This document shows, piece by piece, positions 1 to 7,588 of a DNA stretch of 64,000 nt. The notes beneath the pieces are model-generated. The model saw nothing but the letters and a program-made list of their open reading frames with translations, had not been told where the DNA came from and made no database searches. The position numbers and the translations under genes are program-made. Every line of letters starts with the position of its first letter. The first letter of the stretch is position 1. Origin of the DNA: Cypionkella sp. (GTDB lineage: Bacteria; Pseudomonadota; Alphaproteobacteria; Rhodobacterales; Rhodobacteraceae); contig NZ_JAQGKQ010000051.1 in the NCBI RefSeq assembly GCF_028290025.1, forward strand, positions 1 through 64,000, given 5' to 3'.

Positions 1-354
1 GGCCTGAACTTCATCCGCCTCGCCACCCCCACGACCGATGCCAAACGCCTGCCGAAAGTCCTGCAAAACACCTCCGGCTTTGTCTATTACGTTTCGGTCA
101 CCGGTATCACGGGTGCTGCCGCCGCCGAAGCCACCGAGGTCGGCCCCGAAGTTGCCCGCATCAAACGCTCCACCACTTTGCCGGTAATAGTCGGCTTCGG
201 CATCAACACCCCCGAGGCCGCAAAAGCCATCGCATCCGTCGCTGATGGCTGCGTGGTGGGCTCTGCCATCGTGAAGGAAATCAGCACCGGCAAACCTGTC
301 GCAGAAGTGCTCGCCTTCGTCGCCAAACTTGCCGCAGGAGCGCACGCCGCATAA
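1..354 (+). CDS. trpA: Tryptophan synthase alpha chain, 3' part only
   Basis: The open frame runs in from the left edge and ends at TAA, leaving the last 117 residues of a family that is usually about 260-270 long. TrpA cleaves indole-3-glycerol phosphate to indole and glyceraldehyde 3-phosphate in the cytoplasmic alpha2-beta2 complex. The visible part carries the late TIM-barrel strands: a [11 protein letters not shown] segment, then [14 protein letters not shown] and GCVVGSAIV, which form the phosphate-binding loops. The catalytic Glu and Asp lie upstream of the window. A hairpin repeat follows the stop codon. The family call is secure. Confidence 0.95.
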   Translation, partial: GLNFIRLATPTTDAKRLPKVLQNTSGFVYYVSVTGITGAAAAEATEVGPEVARIKRSTTLPVIVGFGINTPEAAKAIASVADGCVVGSAIVKEISTGKPVAEVLAFVAKLAAGAHAA

Positions 355-370
355 CCCGCAACATTCGCAA

Positions 371-440
371 AAAACTTATCTAAAATTGTTTCGTCTGCTC
401 ATAAATATCCCACGGGGGTCCGGGGGTGTGAAACCCCCGG
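371..440 (+). repeat. Dispersed hairpin repeat, copy A
   Basis: The element begins AAAACTTATCTAAAATTGT and ends in a perfect 8-bp hairpin, CCGGGGGT - gtgaa - ACCCCCGG, at 420-440. Near-identical copies lie at 29480-29550 and 29589-29659, and a related inverted copy lies at 34981-35023. It sits between trpA and lldD, just downstream of a gene. It may act as a terminator-like or REP-like element; no T-run follows the hairpin. Confidence 0.8.
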
Positions 441-598
441 CCGCAGATGCAGGCGTCCACAGACCTATTCGCTGACCAATGTTCGCGTCGCGCTGGATCG
501 CCGCTTCGCCTGCGACCTACACGCGGCGCAATAGCCATTGCGAGATTTCCCCGAAATTGGTAATCATCCATGACCAATTTCAGTGAAAAGGCTTGCCC

Positions 599-1765
599 AT
601 GCCCCCCGTGATCACATGCATCGACGATCTGAAGCAGCTTTACAAAAAGCGCACCCCGAAGATGTTTTATGATTACTGCGAAAGTGGTTCGTATACCGAG
701 CAGACCTTCACCGAAAACACCACCGATTTCGCGAAAATCCGCCTGCGCCAAAGGGTTGCGCGCGATCTGACTGGCCGCAGCACCGAAGTGACAATGCTCG
801 GCAGCCCGGTCGCGATGCCGGTGGCGCTGTCACCGGTGGGCTCCACAGGTATGCAATGGCCGGATGGTGAGATCAAAGCCGCCCGCGCTGCTGCCGCTTT
901 TGGCGTGCCGTTCACGCTGTCCACCATGTCGATCTGTTCCATCGAAGACATCGCCGAGCACAGCCCGACGCCGTTCTGGTTCCAGCTTTACGTGATGAAA
1001 GACGAGGATTTCGTTGATGCGATCATCGAACGCGCCCGCGCTGCGAAATGCTCGGCGCTTGTGCTGACGCTTGATCTGCAAATCCTTGGCCAGCGTCACA
1101 AAGATATGAAAAACGGCCTAACCAGCCCGCCGCGTCTGACCATTCCAAATATGATCAATATGGCCACCAAACCGGCTTGGTCGCTGGCGATGGCCCGCAC
1201 GCCCCGCCGCACCTTCCGCAACATTGTCGGCCATGTGAAGGGCGTTACCGATCTGGCGGACCTCACCAAATGGGCGAATGAGCAGTTTGACCCGATGCTC
1301 GACTGGGGCAAGGTCAAGCGCATCCGCGACCAATGGGGCGGCAAGTTGATCCTGAAAGGCATCCTCGACGCCGACGATGCCCGCATGGCCGCCGATGTTG
1401 GCGCCGATGCGATGATCGTCTCGAACCACGGTGGGCGGCAGTTGGACGGCGCTTTGTCGTCGATCCGTGTGCTGCCATCGATCGTAAGAGCCGTCGGCGA
1501 TCAGACCGAGGTTTATATGGATGGCGGTATCCGCTCGGGCCAAGACGTGCTGAAAGCCCTCGCGATGGGTGCGAAATCCACCTTCATCGGCCGCAGTTTC
1601 ATCTATGGCTTGGGTGCGATGGGGCAGGCGGGTGTGACGAAGGCGCTAGAGGTGATCCAGAGGGAACTCGATATCTCGATGGCGCTTTGTGGTGTGCAAA
1701 AAGCGGCCCAAATCAGCCGCGAACACGTTCTGGTGCCGAAGGATTTTGAGGGCGAGTGGGTGTAA
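599..1765 (+). CDS. lldD: FMN-dependent L-lactate dehydrogenase (LldD type)
   Basis: This 388-residue protein belongs to the FMN-dependent alpha-hydroxyacid dehydrogenase family and most resembles respiratory L-lactate dehydrogenase, which oxidises L-lactate to pyruvate and passes electrons to the membrane chain. Visible motifs are the mid-protein TLDLQILGQRHKDMKNGL, the active-site SNHGGRQLDG (about residue 275) with the catalytic His, and the FMN-phosphate loop YMDGGIRSGQDVLKALAMGA (about 305). ATG 599 is preferred over an in-frame TTG at 593 because GAAAAGG lies about 7 nt upstream of the ATG. It converges with the next gene, 12 nt apart. Oxidation of another 2-hydroxyacid, such as glycolate or mandelate, is possible. 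Confidence 0.9.
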   Translation: MPPVITCIDDLKQLYKKRTPKMFYDYCESGSYTEQTFTENTTDFAKIRLRQRVARDLTGRSTEVTMLGSPVAMPVALSPVGSTGMQWPDGEIKAARAAAAFGVPFTLSTMSICSIEDIAEHSPTPFWFQLYVMKDEDFVDAIIERARAAKCSALVLTLDLQILGQRHKDMKNGLTSPPRLTIPNMINMATKPAWSLAMARTPRRTFRNIVGHVKGVTDLADLTKWANEQFDPMLDWGKVKRIRDQWGGKLILKGILDADDARMAADVGADAMIVSNHGGRQLDGALSSIRVLPSIVRAVGDQTEVYMDGGIRSGQDVLKALAMGAKSTFIGRSFIYGLGAMGQAGVTKALEVIQRELDISMALCGVQKAAQISREHVLVPKDFEGEWV

Positions 1766-1777
1766 CCCCACCGCCCG

Positions 1778-2917
1778 CTACCGCCGCAACAACACCCGCG
1801 CCAGCACTGGGATGCCCGCCAGCAACACCGCCGCGCAGACAAAGGCGAAGCGCAGCCCGAAATGTCCTGCAATGAATCCAATCGCGGGCGGGCCGAAGAA
1901 ATAGCCGAAATAACCAAGCAGCGTGGCCCGTGCCACTGCCCGCGCCCGCGCCGCAGGGTTGGCCCGCTGCCCGACCAATGAGAACACCGTCGGCGCAATC
2001 ACGCTCGACCCGATCCCCATCACGATGAACCCGGCATAAGCCATCGCGGGCGTCACGGCCAGCGCCGCCCCCAACGCACCGGCCGCCGAGATCGCTGCAC
2101 CCCCGGTCAGCAGCCATACCGCAGGGATACGGCTCGCCAACCCTTGCCCAAACAACCGCGCCACGCCCATGGTGATCGCCATCACCGCAGGCCCCATCGC
2201 ACCATCGGCAGGACTTCCGCCCAAGTTTTTCTCAATATGCAACGCTGACCAATTCTCGGCGGCGTTTTCGGTCAGGAACGCGATCAGCACCATCGCGCCA
2301 CCGATCACTGGCACCCAACCGAGATGCGCAGCGCCCTTGCCCTTGGGCCGCGCCAGCCCCTCAATCCGGCCGTCCCGTTCATAGGCCGCGAGCGCCAGCG
2401 TCCCCGCCAGTAAAGCCATGCTGCACAACACCCAAGCTGGCGACCAACCCGCGCTGCGCAAAGCCCCGGTCGCAATCGCGCCACCCGCATAGCCAAAACT
2501 ATAGGCCGCATGGCACAGGTTCATCAGAGGTCGCCCGCTTTGCGTCTCAATCGTCGCCACCCGTGCGTTCATCAAAACATCGGTAAGGCCCGTGCCCGCG
2601 CCACAAGCCATCATCGCAAACGGGAACAGCCACAATGCCGAGGTCTGCCCCGGCAGCGTAAACGCCAAACACATCAACAGGCACGAGATCAACATCGCGC
2701 GGCGCCCAAACGCCACGCCCAAGCGCGGAGCCACCAGCATCGCGCAGACAGCGGCAATCGGCGTCATAAACATCAAGGCCCCAAGATGAGACTCGTCGAT
2801 GTCCAACATGGTCTTGATATCGGGCAGGTCAGCCGCGAACGACCCCCACAGCACGCCCATCGCGGCGAACGCCGCCACGGCAGGGCGGGCGATGCGGAGG
2901 GTGGTGAGGGCGGTCAT
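1778..2917 (-). CDS. MFS transporter
   Basis: A 379-residue polytopic membrane protein of the major facilitator superfamily with about twelve hydrophobic segments in two halves. It resembles the YbjJ-like group of small-molecule exporters. The start is ATG 2917, preceded by GCAGGAG at about 6 nt; an in-frame TTG 15 nt upstream lies over that ribosome-binding site and is unlikely. The substrate cannot be read from the sequence. The gene is monocistronic and convergent with lldD, so the two are probably not co-regulated. Confidence 0.85.
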   Translation of the reverse strand: MTALTTLRIARPAVAAFAAMGVLWGSFAADLPDIKTMLDIDESHLGALMFMTPIAAVCAMLVAPRLGVAFGRRAMLISCLLMCLAFTLPGQTSALWLFPFAMMACGAGTGLTDVLMNARVATIETQSGRPLMNLCHAAYSFGYAGGAIATGALRSAGWSPAWVLCSMALLAGTLALAAYERDGRIEGLARPKGKGAAHLGWVPVIGGAMVLIAFLTENAAENWSALHIEKNLGGSPADGAMGPAVMAITMGVARLFGQGLASRIPAVWLLTGGAAISAAGALGAALAVTPAMAYAGFIVMGIGSSVIAPTVFSLVGQRANPAARARAVARATLLGYFGYFFGPPAIGFIAGHFGLRFAFVCAAVLLAGIPVLARVLLRR

Positions 2918-3130
2918 AAAATTCTCCTGCAAGCTCTGGCGAGATAGCCCGCCCCGCCCGCAAAGACTATCCCACCTCCGACACCGAACGCGTCACAGCC
3001 GCCAGAGCGAATATTTCGGCCGGCGTGGTTGCCGATATTCCAGCTTTCCTTGACGGTGATTCCCCGCTATAGGCCCGCAATCGCGCCATGCACCCTTGAA
3101 CGTTGGCGGATATATATATGGAGAAACAAT

Positions 3131-3736
3131 ATGGCACGCGAGATCCTAGATCTTCACGCCGAAGCACGTACGGGGACAGGCAAGGGGGCCGCTCGTCAAT
3201 CACGTCGTGATGGCTTCGTTCCCGGTATCGTCTATGGCGATAACGTTGCACCCCTTGCGATCAAGATCCCTTACAACGCCCTGCTGAAGCGCTTGAAAGC
3301 CGGTCGCTTCCTGTCGTCGCTGTTCAACCTCAAAGTTGAAGGTCAGCCGGACGTGCATGTGATCTGCCGCGCTGTGCAGCGTGACGTGGTCAAAGACCAG
3401 CCGACGCATATCGACCTGATGCGCCTGCACGACGAAAACCGCATCAACCTGTTCATTCACGTGACCTTCATCAACCATGAAGCGTCTCCGGGTCTGAAAA
3501 AGGGCGGCACCTTGACCATTGTGCGCAATGACGTCGAGTTGAACGTTCTTGCTGGCGATATCCCGGACCACATCACTGTGGACCTCACCGGCAAAAACAT
3601 GGGCGATGTGATCCACATCAACGATGTGGTTCTGCCAGAAGGCACCAAAGCCAGCATCGACCGTAACTTCGTCATCGCCAACGTCTCGGCTCCGGCTGGG
3701 TATGTTGAAGCGGGCGAAGAAGAAGCCGCTGCGTAA
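3131..3736 (+). CDS. rplY: 50S ribosomal protein L25 / general stress protein Ctc
   Basis: This 201-residue L25 of the long TL5/Ctc type binds 5S rRNA in the large subunit. The N-terminal L25 domain (about residues 1-95) opens with [18 protein letters not shown] and contains GFVPGIVYG; the TL5-type beta domain follows, and the tail is acidic (GEEEAAA). ATG 3131 has GGAGAAACAAT just upstream. The open frame extends further 5', but that part lacks family similarity. A strong intrinsic terminator follows. In many alphaproteobacteria rplY is directly followed by pth; here a glycosyltransferase on the other strand lies between them. Confidence 0.95.
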   Translation: MAREILDLHAEARTGTGKGAARQSRRDGFVPGIVYGDNVAPLAIKIPYNALLKRLKAGRFLSSLFNLKVEGQPDVHVICRAVQRDVVKDQPTHIDLMRLHDENRINLFIHVTFINHEASPGLKKGGTLTIVRNDVELNVLAGDIPDHITVDLTGKNMGDVIHINDVVLPEGTKASIDRNFVIANVSAPAGYVEAGEEEAAA

Positions 3737-3759
3737 GCATTTGCGAGATTGAAACAGAA

Positions 3760-3787
3760 GGCGCAGGGGGAAACCTCTGCGCCTTTT
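3760..3787 (+). terminator. Rho-independent terminator of rplY
   Basis: A 10-bp stem, GGCGCAGGGG pairing with CCTCTGCGCC (one G-T pair), with loop GAAA and followed by TTTT, 24 nt after the rplY stop codon. Confidence 0.85.
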
Positions 3788-4128
3788 GCGTTGCGCGCGG
3801 CGCTTACGGTGCCAGATTGATCGCAAACAAAACTGGCTTCAAATACCTGCCGCTTGTCGCTTTTCAGCATCAACGAGCGCACGCACAGCCCGAAATCAAG
3901 GCGCTTGCGCCGTAGGGCAGCGCCTCATTGCCCGGCAGGTGATTGTCTTGGCAATCGCCGAGAGGGGTCCGCCCGCTCGGGTGGGCTTTTTGCGACCGGG
4001 CCAGTTGAATGGCTGGGGAGGACGCTGATGCATAAACCGCGCAGAACATCGGTTGTCGCGCCCACCCGGCGACCAGCCGCTGCCCTATGATGTGCGGCCG
4101 GCTGCTCTTGCCCCGCAGAGCGTCGGCC
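3788..4128. other. Gene-free tract with possible small RNA
   Basis: No convincing protein gene. On the plus strand a series of hairpins leads into an intrinsic terminator that belongs to no visible gene: GGCGC-tt-GCGCC (3900-3911), GGTGATTG-tcttgg-CAATCGCC (3938-3959), then the terminator at 3967-3991. This fits a small non-coding RNA transcribed from about 3.85 kb, but no clear promoter is seen and no Rfam family was recognised by eye. Confidence 0.4.
3967..3991 (+). terminator. Orphan intrinsic terminator
   Basis: GTCCGCCC - gctc - GGGTGGGC forms an 8-bp stem with two G-T pairs, followed by TTTTT. rplY already has its own terminator 180 nt upstream, so this one implies a separate transcript or is fortuitous. 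Confidence 0.6.
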
Positions 4129-5181
4129 TCAAGTTTCTGGCGGCAGTCGTTCAGCCGCAGTCGTCAAAGCCTCATCCGCCAATGCCTCTGCTCGCTGCAT
4201 GAACCTTACATACCTCGGGTCATCTTCAGCCCGCTTGCCCGCCTTCTCGGCAATCGCACGCACATGGTCGGCGCAACTCAAAGCATGTAGTCGCGCCACA
4301 TCAGGCATCGCCATAACCTGCTCATGCAATGCATCGAACCGTGCTGAATAACGGAACGCCGAAATGTCCATCTCGCGCCCAGCATCAGCATTGCGGAAAT
4401 AGCGCGGGCGGTAGCGATCGCCCAGCGCCACCGGAGATTTGGTGCCGCGCTTCAGCCGGTAAGTTTCGACAGAGCGCAGCATGTAATGGTTGATCTGCGC
4501 GACCTCGTGGCTGACCAACGCTTGCGGCATCAATGTCAGATGGGTCTTCAGCGGCGCCCAACTCGGCAGTTTCTCGCCATTGGCATTCACCCATATCCCG
4601 CCGCTTTTGCCGCGCTTCTGCTCGGCGCGATGAAAATCAAAACCGCGCGGCGTATGTTCGGCCAGATGGCTGAAATAGCGCGGCATCCGGAAGATCGACT
4701 TCACAAATCGGGACGAACGATCGGTGACTGCATGTGCAGTCGTAAACTGGCGATGCACTGGGCGATCCTCAAATGTCTTGCGCCCCGAGGTGCCGAACAC
4801 CCGCCAATTCAACGACATGCCGAGATATGCAGGCGCGCTTGAGGTCACGTCAATCAGATCGCCAATCAGGCCCTCGCCACGATGGATCACCAGAAACTCA
4901 TCGACATCGCAGATCATCAACCAATCCGCCCGCCGAAGCGATTTGTGGTTGGCAGCGGCTTGCAACTTGGCGCGTGTGATGCGTTTTCCGGGCTCCACGT
5001 CGTGGCGAATATGGTGCACCAACCGGGCCTTTTGCAGCGCATCCAGCAGTTGCGGCGAATGATCGGTGCAGTTGTTCGTCACCACCACCGCATCGGTGAA
5101 GCCTAGCATACGATACCAGCAAAGCCATTCGACGATGAATGGCCCCTCATTTCGCATCGAAGCTAAAACCGTAATGCGCAC
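4129..5181 (-). CDS. Glycosyltransferase family 2-like protein
   Basis: A 350-residue protein of the group 2-related glycosyltransferases (Glyco_tranf_2_4 type). It opens with the nucleotide-sugar strand ITVLASMRNEGPFIVEWL and has VVVTNNCTDHS and the DxD-like metal and sugar-nucleotide motif MICDVDEFLV near residue 90. The C-terminal region includes an SHEVAQINHYMLRS block typical of this family. There is no signal peptide, so it should act in the cytoplasm on an envelope or exopolysaccharide acceptor; donor and acceptor are unknown. The start is GTG 5181, because the conserved first strand begins at once. It stands alone on the minus strand between rplY and pth. Confidence 0.8.
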   Translation of the reverse strand: MRITVLASMRNEGPFIVEWLCWYRMLGFTDAVVVTNNCTDHSPQLLDALQKARLVHHIRHDVEPGKRITRAKLQAAANHKSLRRADWLMICDVDEFLVIHRGEGLIGDLIDVTSSAPAYLGMSLNWRVFGTSGRKTFEDRPVHRQFTTAHAVTDRSSRFVKSIFRMPRYFSHLAEHTPRGFDFHRAEQKRGKSGGIWVNANGEKLPSWAPLKTHLTLMPQALVSHEVAQINHYMLRSVETYRLKRGTKSPVALGDRYRPRYFRNADAGREMDISAFRYSARFDALHEQVMAMPDVARLHALSCADHVRAIAEKAGKRAEDDPRYVRFMQRAEALADEALTTAAERLPPET

Positions 5182-5310
5182 GCCTATCTGGTCTTTCGTA
5201 TCGGGGCCGTTTCGGCTGGCTTGGTTGCTAAGCTGAAGTCCGTGCTACGGCAAGTCAAGCGCGTGGTGATAGGGGGAATTTGAGCCGAGATGAAGATTTC
5301 CGTCAACTCG

Positions 5311-5341
5311 CCGGGCTATATCGTTGATATGTATAGCCCGG
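5311..5341. promoter_or_regulatory. 10-bp perfect inverted repeat upstream of pth
   Basis: CCGGGCTATA (5311-5320) and TATAGCCCGG (5332-5341) are exact reverse complements separated by 11 nt, ending 81 nt before the pth start codon. It could be a protein-binding site or a 5'-leader hairpin. There is no T-run, so termination is unlikely. Confidence 0.45.
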
Positions 5342-5422
5342 AGCCGGGGCCGCCCGCACGTCTTGCATCCCTCGACGTCAGAGGGCATTTATAGCCAGCA
5401 AGCGGCAGATCGGTGGGGCGCG

Positions 5423-6106
5423 ATGAAACTTTTTGTGGGCCTCGGCAATCCCGGCGCGAAATATGCGGGCAATCGTCATAACATCGGCTTCATGGCGGTG
5501 GACCGGATCGCCGCCGATCACGGATTTTCCCCGTGGCGGCGCGGCTATCAGGGGCAGGTGTCTGAGGGGCGCTTGGGGTCGGAAAAGATCGTGCTGCTGA
5601 AACCTGAAACCTTTATGAACCTGTCTGGCCAATCTGTCCGCGCGGCGGTCGATTTTTACAAGATCGACCTCGCCGACATCACCGTATTCCATGACGAGCT
5701 GGACTTGGCCCCCGGCAAATGCCGAGTCAAGCAAGGCGGCGGCCATGCCGGCCACAACGGCCTGCGCTCGATCCATGCGCATTTGGGTGAAGCCTACGGC
5801 CGCGTCCGGCTTGGCATCGGCCACCCCGGCCACAAAGACGCCGTGGCCGCCTATGTGCTGCACGACTTTGCGAAGTCTGATCAAGACTGGCTTGACGACG
5901 TTCTGCGCGGCATCTCTGACGGCGCACCATATTTAGCCGAAGGCGACGCCGCGAAATTTATGAATGCAGTGGCCCTAAGGGTTGTGCCGCCGCGATCTTC
6001 CAGCGGTGTCGAGAAGCCCACCAAACCCGCGCCCACCGCAGCCCTCAAAGCCGAGCCCGCCGCCGAACTCAGCCCGCTGGCAAAGTTGAAAGACTTTTTC
6101 CGATAG
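5423..6106 (+). CDS. pth: Peptidyl-tRNA hydrolase
   Basis: A 227-residue Pth that releases tRNA from prematurely dropped peptidyl-tRNA. All active-site landmarks are present: GLGNPG near the N-terminus, the catalytic His in NRHNIGF, the substrate Asn in FMNLSGQSV, the catalytic Asp in VFHDELDL, and [12 protein letters not shown]. The last 35-40 residues are a Pro/Ala/Lys-rich tail ending PLAKLKDFF, which is longer than in E. coli Pth (about 194 residues). The ATG is chosen because family similarity begins there; the open frame extends another 99 nt upstream without similarity. Confidence 0.96.
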   Translation: MKLFVGLGNPGAKYAGNRHNIGFMAVDRIAADHGFSPWRRGYQGQVSEGRLGSEKIVLLKPETFMNLSGQSVRAAVDFYKIDLADITVFHDELDLAPGKCRVKQGGGHAGHNGLRSIHAHLGEAYGRVRLGIGHPGHKDAVAAYVLHDFAKSDQDWLDDVLRGISDGAPYLAEGDAAKFMNAVALRVVPPRSSSGVEKPTKPAPTAALKAEPAAELSPLAKLKDFFR

Positions 6107-6208
6107 CGTTGTTTATGCGAGAATATCGACCTAACCGCGCTTGCCCACCCCCCAAACTCCACACTGCTGCCAGTTGTGCGATACCATCACTGCGGCTAAC
6201 CTTGCTAT

Positions 6209-7537
6209 ATGAGATCACCCCAGCAGCGGATCGGCCTGACCCAGACCCAGCGGCTTGAGCTGAACATCAGCCTGCAAGCCTCGATCGCTATTTTGCGCAC
6301 CGATGCGGCGGGGCTGACGCGCTATCTGGAGGAGCAGGCGGCCGATAATCCGCATCTGCGGCTGGAACCGCCGCCACAACCCAGCTTGCAAGATTGGCTG
6401 CCGCGCTGGGCGGGGGTTTTATCCTCGGGTGGCGGTCTGGGCTTGGCGGCTGAGACGGCAGACACCAGCCCCAGCCTGATCGCTCATGTGATGGATGAGA
6501 TCGAAAAGCTAAGGCTGAACCCACGCGACAACAAAATTGCCGTCGCCTTGGCCGAAGTGCTGGAGCCTTCGGGCTGGCTCGGGGCCGAGTTAAGCATCAT
6601 CGTCGCCGAAACCGGCAGCAGCTTGGCCGAGGTCGAAGCCGTGTTGCGCCGTCTGCAACAGTTTGAACCCACCGGGGTTTTCGCGCGCAATCTCGCGGAT
6701 TGTCTGCGCTTGCAGGCGATCGAGGCCGAAGCGATGGACAGCGAAATGGCCGCCGTTTTGTCGCATCTCGATCTGCTTGCCGCTGGGGATCTGGCAAAGT
6801 TGGCCAAGGTGTGCGGCATCAGCGAGGCCGCGGTGTTACAGCGGTTTCGCATCATCCGGGCGATGAATCCCAAGCCGGGGGCAGAGTTCGCCAGCATCTC
6901 TGCGGCACAATCGCGCGAGCCCGATTTGGTGGTCAAAGCCACGGCGACCGGGTGGAGCATTGCACTGAACCGTTCCGCCTTGCCAACGCTGCGGGTCGAG
7001 AAATCAGACGCAGGCTCGGTCGCAGGCTTCACGGCGGCCAAGGCGTTGGAGCGCATGGTGGACGCTCGCAACGCCACCTTGCTGCTGGTCGGGCGCGAGA
7101 TTTTGCTGCGCCAGCAAGAGGCCATCCGCCAAGGCCCGATTGCGCTGCAACCGATGACCATGGCCGAACTGGCAGAGGCTTTGGGCTTTCACGAAAGCAC
7201 CATCAGCCGGGTGGTGGCAGGCGCAAGCCTCGACAGCCCGCGCGGCACGTGGTGGCTGCGGCAGATGTTCAGCCCGGCGTTGGGCGGCAATGGGCAGCCG
7301 CTGATCTCGGGGGCTGCTATGCGCGGGCGGCTGGCACGGCTGGTGGCTGCGGAAAACCCAGCGCGGCCGTTGTCGGATGAGGCGTTGGCGATGGCTTTGG
7401 CGATTGACACCGGCGTGACCATCGCCCGGCGCACGGTGGCGAAATACCGTGAGGCCGAGGGTATTCCGATTGCAGGTCGGCGCAAGCGCAAGCCAGTTCT
7501 GCCGCGAATGGGCCGAAAAGGTCGCGCAGAGGGCTGA
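6209..7537 (+). CDS. rpoN: RNA polymerase sigma-54 factor
   Basis: A 442-residue sigma-54. It has the Gln/Leu-rich activator-interacting segment at the N-terminus (QTQRLELNISLQASI), the core-binding region, a helix-turn-helix block (MAELAEALGFHESTISRVV) and the diagnostic RpoN box ARRTVAKYREAEGIP near residue 406, which reads the -24 promoter element. It is somewhat shorter than E. coli RpoN (477), mainly in the acidic linker. No raiA/hpf, ptsN or lptB neighbours are present, unlike the usual rpoN locus. Rhodobacterales often carry more than one rpoN, so this may be a specialised copy. No enhancer-binding activator lies in this window. Confidence 0.93.
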   Translation: MRSPQQRIGLTQTQRLELNISLQASIAILRTDAAGLTRYLEEQAADNPHLRLEPPPQPSLQDWLPRWAGVLSSGGGLGLAAETADTSPSLIAHVMDEIEKLRLNPRDNKIAVALAEVLEPSGWLGAELSIIVAETGSSLAEVEAVLRRLQQFEPTGVFARNLADCLRLQAIEAEAMDSEMAAVLSHLDLLAAGDLAKLAKVCGISEAAVLQRFRIIRAMNPKPGAEFASISAAQSREPDLVVKATATGWSIALNRSALPTLRVEKSDAGSVAGFTAAKALERMVDARNATLLLVGREILLRQQEAIRQGPIALQPMTMAELAEALGFHESTISRVVAGASLDSPRGTWWLRQMFSPALGGNGQPLISGAAMRGRLARLVAAENPARPLSDEALAMALAIDTGVTIARRTVAKYREAEGIPIAGRRKRKPVLPRMGRKGRAEG

Positions 7538-7588
7538 CTTCACCCCGCAGCACCGCTATCGCTAAGGCGAAATCAAGCGGGAAGTCAG

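Noticed and set aside
593..598. TTG start for the lactate dehydrogenase
   Set aside because: The ribosome-binding site is too close to the TTG and well placed for ATG 599.
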